From the NCBI GenBank assembly GCA_028023455.1, contig JAQFVV010012405.1, positions 1,015,677-1,079,676 on the forward strand: a DNA stretch of 64,000 nucleotides, in the 5' to 3' direction. This document shows, in pieces, positions 34,401-46,110 of the stretch (position 1 is the stretch's first letter; each line of letters starts with the position of its first letter). The notes beneath the pieces were generated by a model, which saw only the letters and a list, made by a program, of their open reading frames with translations, ran no database searches and was not told where the DNA came from. A program made the position numbers and the translations under genes. The stretch is from Epiperipatus broadwayi (taxonomy: Eukaryota; Onychophora; Udeonychophora; Euonychophora; Peripatidae).

Positions 34401-35040
34401 TGGCGATTTTAGAGGCCATTAGAGATTTCAATTTGCCAACACAAATAATCCTCACTTACCTTGGTCAGATTATTAATATAGATGGAAATGCAATGGACGA
34501 AATTAATCATAGAATTACACTTGGTTGGAGTGGTTTTGGTAAAAATAACTTGATACTAAAAGGAAATATGCCTATGTGTTTGAAAAGGAAGGTTTTTAAT
34601 AAATGTGTTTTACCAGTTCTTACTTATGGATCTGAGACTTAAACCCTTAATAGAAGAGCAATACAGAGACTTCAGACCACTCAAAGAAGTATGGAGAGAT
34701 GTGTGTTAGGAGTACCAAGAAGAGATCAAAAATGCAATATATGGGTAAGAGAACAAACAGGTGTCACTGATCTTATTGAAAAAATTAAAAGACTGAAATG
34801 CAGTTGGCTTGACATATTGCTAGAAGAGATGATAATAGATGGACAATTAAAATCTTAAACTGGATTCCAAGAGATTGTAAAAGATCCAGAAAGAGACCAC
34901 ATGTAAGATGGATGGATGAAATAAGAAAGTGTGCAGCAGTTATGTGGAGAAGCGAAGCTAAAGATCAGAGAAGATACATTGAACTTGGAGAGATCTTCAT
35001 CTTCCAGTGGATTGATAATGGTTGATGATGATGAAGATGT
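34400..35040 (+). pseudogene. LINE RT C-terminal region and 3' end
   Basis: The first 80 codons are open: LTYLGQIINIDGNAMDEI, GWSGFGK, CVLPVLTYGSET. After a stop come TLNRRAIQRLQTTQRSMERC, VREQTGVTDLIEKIKRLK, then frameshifted WIPRDCKRSRKRPHVRWMDE-like sequence. The 3' end has GGATTGATAATGG and (GATGAT)n, as in LINEs with a microsatellite tail. Same family as 59340-60145. It is 5'-truncated at the RT middle and lacks the catalytic box. Confidence 0.82.
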
Positions 35041-35329
35041 TTTATATATTTTTGTAATTTTTATATTAATAACTTTACTTAATACAAAAAAATAATAATA
35101 AATAAAGTATAAATATTATAGTTAATTTTTGCAGAAAATTTTCTAAAAAAATAATTAAAAAAAAGTAAATATGAAATACTACCGCTTAACAACTGACACA
35201 GCAATGTGCAACTTTTTTACACTTGTGACCCCATATTGAGACTGAAATTTTATGTGACCCATTATATATTATTACCATTATATTATAAGCATATAAGGAT
35301 AGCATAGTAATAACAAAAGTTGTTTTACC

Positions 35330-35512
35330 ACATCATCATCAACCATTATCAATCTACTGCAAGATGAAGGACTCTCCAAGTTCAATCCATCTTCTCCAGT
35401 CTTTAGCTTCTCTACATTACACCTGCACACTTTCTTATTTTATCCATTCATCTCACATGTGGTCTGTTTCTGGGTCTTTTACAATCTCTTGGGATCCAGT
35501 TTAAGATTTCAC
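35330..35512 (-). pseudogene. LINE 3' end, minus strand
   Basis: The reverse complement matches the last ~180 bp of the 34400-35040 element (IPRDCKR, RPHVR, then the GAT-rich tail at 35335). It is a short 5'-truncated insertion lying tail-to-tail with that copy. Confidence 0.75.
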
Positions 35513-37960
35513 ACACATACAAATATATATCTTCTTTCTTGCTACCTAGCAACCTACTCCTGTTTATTGAATCACAAAATTTAAGGAAAGAAGTAAAGTT
35601 TATTGAGTTATTATCTTTATCACTTTCTGATTTTCTTTTTATTACCATTCTGTCTTTTCCAAAGACTTTATCATGTGGTTGAAGTGTTAGTATTCATTCA
35701 TTTTATAGTTAAAATCCAAAGCGCATGTGCAACAGTTTAATGCTGTTTAATATATTACAGTTTATAAACATCTCGCTATATAAAATAATTGACTTATTTA
35801 CCATTTATCTTTGAAAATAAATTTCTATCATGTATATAAAAATGAGAATCAGGGTTTAAAAAATATTTAATTGTAAACCTTTCAACAAGAAATAAATATG
35901 ATAAATGTATAATAGTAATTTGTTCTTAGATCTATTGATTTGTAGCAATTATAACTTTTTAAACTGGTTTTAGAAAATGTGTACATTCAAGAACATAGTA
36001 CCACATATCAATGTTAGGAGGATACTTTCATGAAAAACCAAACTAAGAGTAAACAAAAGAAATAAGAACAATATAAGTGAAGGGTCATAAGTGTTTAAAC
36101 ACAAAAGTGATCAGACCCACTATAATGATTTGAGCAGTTTTCATGTATTTTTTAAGTGGTTAAGTTTTTGTTTTTTCAATTAAAAATTTATTATCCAACA
36201 TGAGAACTTCTAATAATTTTCTGTGACCCCTTGAGGTGTCACAATTTACAGGTTGCACACCATTGAACTAACACATATTTTATAAAATTAAATTGATAAT
36301 AGAATTGTAGGCCCCTGAAACTGTACATTTTTAAAAAATGGCTTGCAAACTTGGTAAACCAAAATAATGCACAAGTACTAAATGTTATTATAAATAATAA
36401 TAATAATAATGATGATGATGATTATAATAATAATAAAGAAGTATGCTAAGCTGAGATAAATTGTAATTAAAAAGTAAAATTCTGTTTTAATATTAAATAC
36501 ACCTGGGTCTCTTTTTATGCAGACTTATTTAATACAATTTTGAAGTTACATGATTTGTGTTTCACAGGAAGTCAATTTCCAATAATGCGCTATTACTTTA
36601 AATAATAAATTTCGTACACTTACGTTATATTGAAAGTAATAGCACAGTATTGGAATTCGACTTTCATCTTAGTAATTTCAATATTTTCAGTGCTTTATAA
36701 TAGTAAGATTTTATGCAGTAATGAAAATAAAATCATGATTTCCACATTTTATGTATACACACATTAAATTTTACGTGATTATAATGTAAATTTGTTCAAA
36801 CATTGTACGTGTTAATTTTGCATTTTAAATCACATTCTGCTTTTGCTTTTTTAAAAAGAACGTAATCAATTATTATTTTTTTATTAATGACACTAATCAT
36901 TAACGTACTCTTAAATTCCAACGAGAGCTAAATGGTTGTATGTCTGGATATCGCGAGCTTCGTAAACAATTAATAAAATCATCATCTCAAAGATTAATTA
37001 CTAATTATGTTGTCACCAGAAAATCATAATAATTAAAACGTGTATAAAAAATGTAAATTACTGTACTGTAAATTATGCATAAAAATATATTATTTTGAAT
37101 AAAATTAAATATTATAGTTAAAAAAAGTTTGTCTTGTATCAATTTTTTTCAAATTTGAAATTTTTTATTAGTCATATTTTATTTCCTTATTTTTTTTTTG
37201 CATGAATTTTAAAGTAATTTTACGTTGGTGCTTTGCTTTTATGCGAATTTTGAAAAATGACAGACCGCATCCCCTCTTTTTCAATGTAAGTTACGTCTAT
37301 TTTTGCGCAATTTCGTTTGCGCATGTTTCCTGAGGAACCTATCTATCGCGTAAAATGAAACCCAGGTGTATATCAAACAGTAAATGAATGTATACACTGA
37401 AAAATTATTTAAGATTAGATACAAAAATGATAAGCATGAGTTAAAAACAAATAGACACAATCCATTCATTTAAATAACTTTAAAAAAATAATTTTTTTAA
37501 AATGATTATAAATTCCAAAACTTTTAGCTCTCAGCTTTCACCATTGTATAAAACTATGTGGGATTTTATAAAAAATCAAGGAATTGGAAAATTTTTTGAT
37601 TCCAAAAAAAAAAAAAGTAATCAAATGATTGGTCAGAAAGTCATGTGATGTTCAGCTATAAGAAATGCTCTAAGGTCATTCTACCATTATACTAAACCAC
37701 ATAAAATTTTAATTTCAAATAGGATTACTTGACTTTCCACAAATTGCTATTTTTTGGTTAGAATAAAGAAATGACATTTATCAAGCAAACAATTTCAATA
37801 CTCATGATTTAAACACTATTAAAGAAAATTTAATTTGCAGGACTGAATCCATAAATGATCCATGAGAAATAAATAATTAGACAAAAAGTTCAATCCTTTG
37901 CTGTAAAATTAATAATTTATTCACAAAATTAAAAGTTTAATTTAATTAATTTTGTTTTGA
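35513..37960. other. AT-rich interval, nothing recognised
   Basis: Contains an (AAT)n/(GAT)n microsatellite at about 36390-36436. No gene or RNA supported; the frame 37281-37469 has no domain. Confidence 0.4.
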
Positions 37961-37983
37961 TTAAGTTTAACTAGATGCAGTCT

Positions 37984-38540
37984 GAATTCTGCTCATTCGT
38001 CTTCTGTGTATTTAAATTGGCATATTAAGATCCTATATATGAGGGAACAAAGTGATTTAAAAGTCAATATGGGTATGACAACAATATTGGAATCGACAAG
38101 AGATTTGAGCATTCCAGCATCAGATTTTAAATAATATGGATGATTGAAGAATTGGAGGTTGGAGAAAATTGAAACCTGTTTATTAAAATTGAAGATTTGC
38201 TATCTTAATATGAGCTGAGCACTGATTATATATGTATGGGAAAGATGATCTGGACCACCTAATAAGTGTTGGTTCAACACAAAATATGTATTCAGGAGAT
38301 CATTTATCTTTTTCACATGTATGTGGTTATGTGTATCAGTTATATAATATGGAGTGGATAGTTGAAGGGAGCTAGAAAATCTGTGTTCCAATACCCTCTA
38401 ATTACATTTAAAGTTCAATATATCATTTTACTTGTATTCATATATCGCACATTCAACCTGAATTTTGCCCATCCCTCTTTTATTTATTTAAATGAACATA
38501 TTAAGATCCTATATATGAGGGGTCAGAATGACTTAATTAA
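37984..38540 (+). mobile_element. Family-2 hammerhead repeat, copy B: tandem, partial second unit
   Basis: The unit start GAATTCTGCTCATT (37984) and TTAAGATCCTATATATGAGG recur 476 nt later as GAATTTTGCCCAT (38460) and the same TTAAGATCC word, giving a monomer of about 476 nt and a truncated second unit. The ribozyme site (38254-38300) keeps a perfect stem II, GTGTT (38266-38270) with AACAC (38276-38280), but the core reads CTAATAA and GAAA reads AAAA, so it is dead. Confidence 0.68.
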
Positions 38541-38869
38541 ATTAACTGAATTAATTAAAATAAATGATATGAAATTTAAAAAATACATTATCAAATATTA
38601 ATCACAAAATTAATATTAACCATAATTAATAATCCATTACTAATGTCACAAATTAAATTACAAATGTAAAAAAAAATAATGCAGATAGACTTCAGTTAAT
38701 CCAAATTTTTCTAATTTGTAACAACTATTTTTTAAATTACAAAGTAATGTTTTGATTTATTGTTTTCATTATTTCTATATAAAAATTTTGTGCTGATGTA
38801 AATATAAAAATATTTTGAAGATTTATGTAGTTATTATATATATGATAGTTGTTATTGTGTATGTACTAG

Positions 38870-38965
38870 TTTATTGCTCAGCAGTTAATAAGTTCAAGCA
38901 CTGGAAGTGGCTGTGCTGATCTTCAAATCATAGACCTTGAGCTTCAGTGTCTGTTCCTCTATCAT
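38870..38965 (-). mobile_element. SINE tail remnant, minus strand
   Basis: The reverse complement carries CCAGTGCTTGAACTTATTAACTGCTGAGCAATAAAC, in parts matching the tail of the 23309-23440 SINE unit (GCTCAAACTTTTTATGAACTC, CTGAGCAATAAGG). Confidence 0.45.
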
Positions 38966-40819
38966 TGCCCAAACTACACAGGGTATATTATTTTAGTAAA
39001 ATGAATTTATACAGTATAAAATAAATGTATATATATATATATATATCATAGCATGTCTTTTATATGACACCCAATAATATAGCATGTGTGTGCACAAATA
39101 TACATAAAGTTGAAAGAAAAAGTACAAATAAACACAGACAAAAAAATTTGTAGATATTTTTTTACAAGTCATGAGAATAATAATCTTATAAAGGGTTAAA
39201 TAATTTTGGATTTAAATTAAAATTTCATTGTGAAATAAATAGTTAAAAAGGTCTAATATTTTATTATTTGTAATTCTGATTTTGAACTTCAAAACAAGCA
39301 TGGTTTATTTTTTTATTAATGTTTGTAAAACATGTCTATTATCTATTTTAAAAACTTTGTACATTATGCTGTGATAAACTGTCAAACATGCTTTTAAAGA
39401 AATTAGAGAGATAAGAAAAAAGTTTTTAATGAATTAATTGATAAATTTCTATTTATGTAGAAATCTTTGTTCATCACACTTTGATAAAAATTTCAAAGTT
39501 GCTTTCAAAAGGATTAGAATTATTTTTAACCAAGAAGAAAACAGTTTTAAAATGTTTTATCATCCCAGATAACTCTTATAAAAAGAATGGCTAGAACGAT
39601 TATTTTAGTTTTGATAGTAGTTTTTGAAAAGAACAGTCTGGTTTTTAGTTTAGAGAGTAATTTTTTTGAGAATTAGTTGTGAGAATCAGTTGATTAGCAA
39701 AGTTGGTGTTTGGAGAGTTATAAAACATAGCTTCTCTGAAGATGTAGCTGAAGTTAAGCCAGTAGATTCAGCAGTGAGCAGTCTACTAGTTCTATGTACT
39801 GGAGTTTTGATTCACCTGAAGCCTGTGTCAATTTCAAAATGGATCAATTAGCCTGTACAAATGTGTTCTAGAAAACAGCATGCTGGTCTGAAGCTTATCA
39901 AACCCTAGGCTGAAGCTAAGTGATGGAATGCCAACATACCTGATCTGCCTTTCCCAGTGCTAACAATTGCCTGAACTATACTTATCTCAACGATGACAAT
40001 CACCAAAACTAAGCTCACCAAAAGAAAACTTGATGAAGTAGTTATATATATGCTGTTGTGTCTATATGGAGAGAAGCAGAGATAATATACTGAAATGGTA
40101 TATTTCTGTCCTCATACATTTCACCTATTTTTCCCCACAGCTCCATCTGTGCTAGATTTAAACCTTCTCAGACTACATGTATATAAATGTCAGCACAGTT
40201 ACATATGTACCATCACACATATATGCAGGCAAATGACAATAATATCATTGGTTTATATATATGTATATTACAGCATGTATATTTTATTTTAAAATAATAT
40301 ATTTTGTATTGTAGATTTTATTTTGTTAATAGTCAATTTATTATTTTACATTTCAAATCATGTGTATTTATGTGTGTTCTACATACAACTGTGATATATA
40401 TAGAGAGAGAAAGCAATATTATTTAGAAGTTCTCATGATTCTTAATTTTAACTGTAAATAAGTTGTAAACAAAAGTCTCACTAGACCCACTTGTTTTATC
40501 ATAGCTAACTGAGGCAATTTTTATTTTTTCTAATAATATTTTTCCAAAATATATGATTTTTATAAACAAGATTTACTGAACTGAAACTATTTCAAAGTCT
40601 GATTAGTTAAAAAACAACCCATTAAAAATTAACAGGGAGTTTTAAATAAATTAAGTTATAAAATTTTAGAGGGGTGTTAATTGATTCTCACACAGTAAAT
40701 AATCTTGTTGACAGCAAGATGTTCTAATCCTTGAATCACATAAATAGGCCATATTTCTTGCTACAAAATATATATGTTAGATGTTAAAGATGCCTTGTCA
40801 CCATTCTCCATGCTAGTTT
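38966..40819. other. Interval without recognised genes
   Basis: 39590-39970 is a little richer in G+C and contains a 61-codon frame (39666-39851) with no domain. It shares TGGAATGC.AACATA and CCTAGTGCTA-like words with 52095-52135. It could be an old repeat or untranslated exon; I cannot tell. Confidence 0.35.
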
Positions 40820-40965
40820 AACCTTTGATATGGTGGAGTAGAAGGGCATTAGATTTGCCATTTTTCTGAGGATATGTAGGGACTCCGGTCCCATTCTACA
40901 TGCCTATCAGCCTGTCATCATCATTGTAGAGCTGGGAAATCTTTGACAATGGCCTGCCACAAGAA
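40820..40965 (+). mobile_element. SINE-like remnant
   Basis: A box A-like TGGTGGAGTAGAAGGGCATTAG and, about 40 bases on, a box B-like GGGACTCCGGTCCCATTC suggest a tRNA-derived body. No target duplications seen. Confidence 0.4.
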
Positions 40966-41070
40966 GAAAGTAGTTTAAATCATGTGACCTATTCAGAGAT
41001 CCAGGATGATGCTACATCAGTAATATTCTTTCAAAGAACCACACAGCTCTTAAATCACTTCTTAACCTTT

Positions 41071-41162
41071 AAACTTTAATATTAAAAGCTAGTTTAAATG
41101 TAAAAAGATGAATGTTAAACTTTAATTTTAAAAGCTAGTTTAAATGTAAAAAGATGAATGTT
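41071..41162. repeat. Tandem duplication of 46 bp
   Basis: Two adjacent copies (41071-41116 and 41117-41162) starting AAACTTTAAT and ending AGATGAATGTT, differing at one base. Confidence 0.9.
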
Positions 41163-41924
41163 CAAATTTAACTCTTTAAAATTCATTTGAAGTAATCTAA
41201 ATCTTGTATAATCTTGTCTGAAGTAAAATATAAAATCTGTCAACTTTCAGTTTTCTAAGTTATAATGACTGTCACTCATTGTTCCTTTAAATGTCTGTAT
41301 TATTGCAGTTATGCCTATATAGCTATTCATTCTGCTTTAATCCTCTAAAATTTAGTATACGTCATAGTATGCCAAGTCTTTCAAAACAGTGAGCACTTTA
41401 AATTTTATTAAACTTTCAGCAAAGATATGATAATATATATCTTCATTTTAAATATATTTTAATAATGTTGTTTAGCTCTCTAGCCCACTGTTTCAAGTCT
41501 TATTATATTGGATAGTAACAGATTACTCTGTGCTAGTTGCTATCAATTGCTTAGTTTTATACTATATAAATGCATAATATAGTTTGCTCTTAAAGTTGTG
41601 AATTATGAAAGTAATAGATTAGCCTTAAAGATAATGATAAAGCATATTTATTAACATCTTATAAATTGCCACTAAATATATTTTACCTCTTTAATTAATA
41701 ATTAAAATGCAGATTTATTATTTTAAACAAGATTATAATTTAATTTTAGCTCTTTAGTTAGAAGAATTACAATGCTGAGAAGAGCTGGGTTCTGTTAGCT
41801 ATACAAATAATAGTTATCTATTTAGGTGCAATTAATTTAGATATACATTTGTACTTTACTTGTGCATTGTGTGTCTTTACGAAGTACACATTTGTACGTT
41901 TACATTTTGCTGCATCTTTCTAAA

Positions 41925-42130
41925 TGGATTCACTGTAACCAGTCATTCCATTCCTTAGTTTGGGTATGGCTATCTTTGTTAGAACTGGAACATGAGGGTT
42001 CAGACCAATAAAACCTAACCAAATTCCTGAACTTATCTGTTCATATATTAATTGTGGCAAACCATCCAGTCATAGGGCCCCAAGCATTTTGATGCTGAAG
42101 CCCATGAATGATTACTCACACTGTGAACTT
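41925..42130 (+). mobile_element. Possible SINE-like remnant
   Basis: A run with GGTATGGCTATC, TTAGAACTGGAACATG and GAGGGTTCAGACC resembles a decayed tRNA body with box B, followed by GGCCCCAAGC. Weak. Confidence 0.25.
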
Positions 42131-42765
42131 ATTTCTTAATGTTTAGTCAGTGCCATAGCCTATGTGTAAAAATCTAGAGTAACCAGTTCTTTCCTATTAT
42201 TAAACTAACTGTTCAGCTGAAACCCAATCTTTAGTTACCAGGCTAAATCTCTATCATCTTTGAATTTACTTAAGCACTCACATGTTAATGCATATAAATA
42301 GCAGTTATGTGAACACAATAATTAGAAATCTATCTTGGGCTGGTATATTTCATTGTAAAATTATTAAACCATGATGTAAGAATAGATTTGGCATATTAAG
42401 TGATTATAGGTATGATTTATTAACCACATATACACCTATTTTAATGTGTTAGGAGGAGACCACTATCATAATAATTTACTCTCATCCACTATGTAATGCC
42501 TGTATGTGTTGATCACCCATACTTAATTCTATATAATCCTTGTCTTTTTTTTTACTTGATTTTATATTATTGTTTTAATAAACCTGTTTGTAATATAAAA
42601 CTTGTTTTATATCTTTCTTGCTTATAGTCCTATTTCAATCCAATTCATGTTATCTTATCCCAATTTCTTAATAATTTACATGTTGAATATGTATTATTTT
42701 GTTGAGTTAATTAGCATGCTAAGTAGTCTATGTAATCCTTAATTCAGCTAAATTGTTAATTTCCT

Positions 42766-43080
42766 TTGAAACTCATGAGTATCCTTGGTCAGAGTAAGCT
42801 CACTGAAGAAATTGAGACCAAGTGTACCCTCAGAAATGTCATTCATAAGGTGTTAAATCACAGAGTACTGATAAATGTATTGAAGTTTGATCAGGTTTGG
42901 GATCTCACCATCTCATTTCAGTCAGCTTTGGTATATTTGCCTGGATTATGGATTTTGTTACATGAATGTACAAATTTTACCATTACAATACAGTTGGTGG
43001 TGAATTGCATTGTATATAATAATGAAATTTTAAATGATTTCCTTAGTAAAAGTGACATTTTAACGTATAACTTAAAATAA
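42766..43080 (+). other. Open frame of 104 codons, no recognised domain
   Basis: The longest intact frame outside the mobile elements. It has no motif, signal peptide or clear membrane segment I can name, and its composition is like the surrounding DNA. Probably chance. Confidence 0.2.
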
Positions 43081-43399
43081 AACAAGTAAATAATTTCCTT
43101 GAGTCAAACATCTAAAAGAGAGATAATTTGATATATATTTTAAAGAAAATGTTTTAGTAATTCCTTAAAAATGACATTAAAAATATATGTATAATTTTAC
43201 TTGAATTAAAATCAAAAAGGAATAATTCGTAAACAATTTTATAGAAAGAAAATAACATTTATCTAATTCATCCTTTTAGAGTAATCTGTCAAAATAGAAA
43301 GAAAACTTTTATAAACTGACAAAAATTTGATAGTAGTTGTTTTTAAAGAAAAAAGATTATATTCAGTAAAGAGAATTGAGAAAATAATCTTTAATAATT

Positions 43400-43900
43400 T
43401 TATTGTGTTAAGTCAGTGTGCGAATACATGCACACATATACATGTAAATTTTAATCATTCATAGTAATGTTTATACAACTGAAAAGTTTAATTAGTCATG
43501 TATTTATTATTTTATCACAATTGAAATATAGTCATCAAATGCACTGCATGTGTATCAGATAGACACATTTAGATAAAAATTAATGTAATTCTATTATTTT
43601 GATAAATTCAAATATGTTATGTAAATAAAATAATATATCCCACTAATATGTAAATATATATGTGGTTTAAATAAACCTAGTGTAAAATATTTGTATTATT
43701 AAAAATATAATTTTTTTAATCATGTGTTATATTTATATGATGATTGAAATATAATGCTTGTGCATATATCAATGAGTGTCAAATAGACACATGTAAAATT
43801 TAATCATTTTTATTATTATTAAATGTCATTTCAAATATGTTCAGCTTAATCTCTGTATGCTGATTGTGTTTTAAATAAACCTATATAAACATATATGTAA
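43400..43900. repeat. Divergent tandem repeat, 2-3 units of about 220 bp
   Basis: The order GAAATATA...TGCA..., AGATAGACACAT / AAATAGACACAT, then TTCAAATATGTT and TTTAAATAAACCTA is seen at 43520-43680 and again at 43745-43885; a fragment with ACATGTAAATTTTAATCATT precedes it at 43440. Strongly diverged. Confidence 0.5.
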
Positions 43901-44469
43901 ACCATAATGTAAATTTGTATATTAATCAAAATGAGAAGGCTTAATTTATATGTATAGTCACATTTTAGAGATCTTAATTTCATTTTTTTGTATTGTTATT
44001 AATAAACTTGTATTTCATTATTAAAATTATTCCAGTGAACTTACATGTAAAGTTTTAGAATATTATGCATTGCATCATCTCTTGGTCACCATACAGTAAT
44101 AGAGCTTATGTTCTCTGAGCTAGATTCATGCATAATGGTCGATTATATGAAAGGGGATGTATATTAGTGTTTATGGGCATCCAGTGATGATGATGATCTT
44201 CCCATAAATCATCATCATTCTCATCATACTGGTTGGTATGAAGATTATATTCTTCAAAGCCCATGCACTACATTTTATTTTAGTCTCCGTCTAATAACTG
44301 AAATACAGGCTTATTATATACCTGTATCAATATATGTATTTATGTTTATAGTTGGCTAATACATTAATAGTACTATGTGACTAGAGCATTGACCTGTATG
44401 TTTTAATATCACAGCATTGTTTTTCTGGTTATGTATTCTGATGGATTAGTACTTAGTTTGTGCATCCAA

Positions 44470-44580
44470 ATTATGTTTAAATAAATGCCCCAAGCTGACA
44501 AAGGCTCAATAGTTAGCCTAGTTTACAATAGATCCATTTCAAATCCAGCCACAAGATGGACCGTTGATTTACTTTTACTG
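44470..44580 (+). mobile_element. Possible SINE-like remnant
   Basis: CAAAGGCTCAATAGTTAGCCTAG is followed by GATCCATTTCAAATCCAGCC, which may be box A and box B of a decayed tRNA-like body. Weak. Confidence 0.25.
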
Positions 44581-45944
44581 ATGGATCATTCATGATGATG
44601 AATGGTTATTTCTTTTGAGAAATTTTTATAATTAGTTTTACTTATTGATAACATTGATGATAAATAGTTAATATTACTTTTAGTTACTCTAAAGAGTTAA
44701 CTGGGCTAATCTTTTAATGATTCCTCAGAGTAATCTCTATAGATTGCTCATGCTCTTGAATATATAAAATTACTTTATACTTTTTATTAAATTTCATTAT
44801 TTGAAATATCTTGTTGAATTGGAGTTGATGGTAAATATTTGCCATCACCCCATGTTCACCCCAAGTTTGGCCACCCTGATCATCCCATCTCATTACAATA
44901 TATGTGTTCTCCAATCAATAATTGTTTTAAAATCATGGGTAGTCTACCTATGGTTAGAAAATGTTCAAATCCTAATATAGGCATGATCAATCATTATTGA
45001 CTTATTAAAAGAATATGATCCAATCATAGATAGATTATCTATGGTTTTAAAACAATTACTGATGGAAGAGTGTGTGTTAATTTTATTGCATATGTGAACA
45101 CAAGTTGCTTCCACAATATTATAGATAAATTGCTATATTATATATACTATAATAAAATTAATGTGAATTTAAATTCTTAGCTGGGTTAGGTTTATAATGA
45201 ACAATAAAACATTTATTATCACAAACTCAAATATTAACAAAGGATTGACTAATTCAAATATGTTTTAGTAAAGCCTGCCTCAAAAATGATAAAAATTAAA
45301 CAAAATTAATAACAAAAGTCAATAGTCTGCACATCAGTAAGTTACAGTAACAATTGAAATTAATAACAATTGCTTTTTTTTAACATAAACCTTTTAAATC
45401 TAATATTGAACTACAAGCATTGAAAAAAATCAATTTTTGCTATCATCAAATATTTTTTGATACATTTAGAAATTCTAAGAATTGAGATACCAAGTTAGGT
45501 GTCATACAATATCACGCCCTCTTCTTTAATTTAGTGAGCAGCATTCATATCATTTATGTGTATAATTAATCTTTCTTTTTTATCTCTATTTAGATCTTGA
45601 ACAGTTACATCAAAGTTTGCATATTCCATTTTCTACTTTTTTTACCACCTTTATCTTGGAATACCTTTTTACTGCTAGGTGTGATAAGTTATTAAGTTTT
45701 TGCAACAGTACTTTACATCATATTTTTGGGGTTCATCTATATTTGAAAGTAGCAAAAAGATCTGTAAGTATGGATAGTCATTTCTCCAAGTCAAGTTCCT
45801 ACCCAAATCCAGCTCTAAAGCAACTTATTATTGATTGTATTATCTTTCTACAAGTTTTTACATAACCCCATTTTACACAATGCTGTTTAGCAGCAAATTC
45901 TTTTTTTCTCTCACCACAATTACGTCATCAGTGATGTTTTATCA

Positions 45945-46110
45945 ACCAAAAGATCTAGACGCATTGCTTCCAGATCTAAACCACCTCATTGAAGAAAGCT
46001 ATATGCTAGAGACTAGTTTGGTGATATTGGATAAAACAGCAATGGACAATCTAGTATTTTATTGATTACTAAAGCTTACACTAGGGGGCATAATTATGGT
46101 GAGAAAAAAG
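45945..46110 (+). mobile_element. Divergent relative of family 1
   Basis: The order AGATCTAGACGCATTGCTTC, CCAGATCTAAACC, a CCTCATTGAAGA block, GACTAGTTTGGTGATATTGGAT and the end ATTGATTACTAAAGCTTACAC parallels the family-1 consensus around the ribozyme, with many changes. The core reads UUGAAGA and stem II is altered, so no active ribozyme is expected. Confidence 0.6.

Noticed and set aside
42766-43080. 104-codon host gene
   Set aside because: No motif or codon signal; similar frames are expected by chance in 64 kb of this composition.
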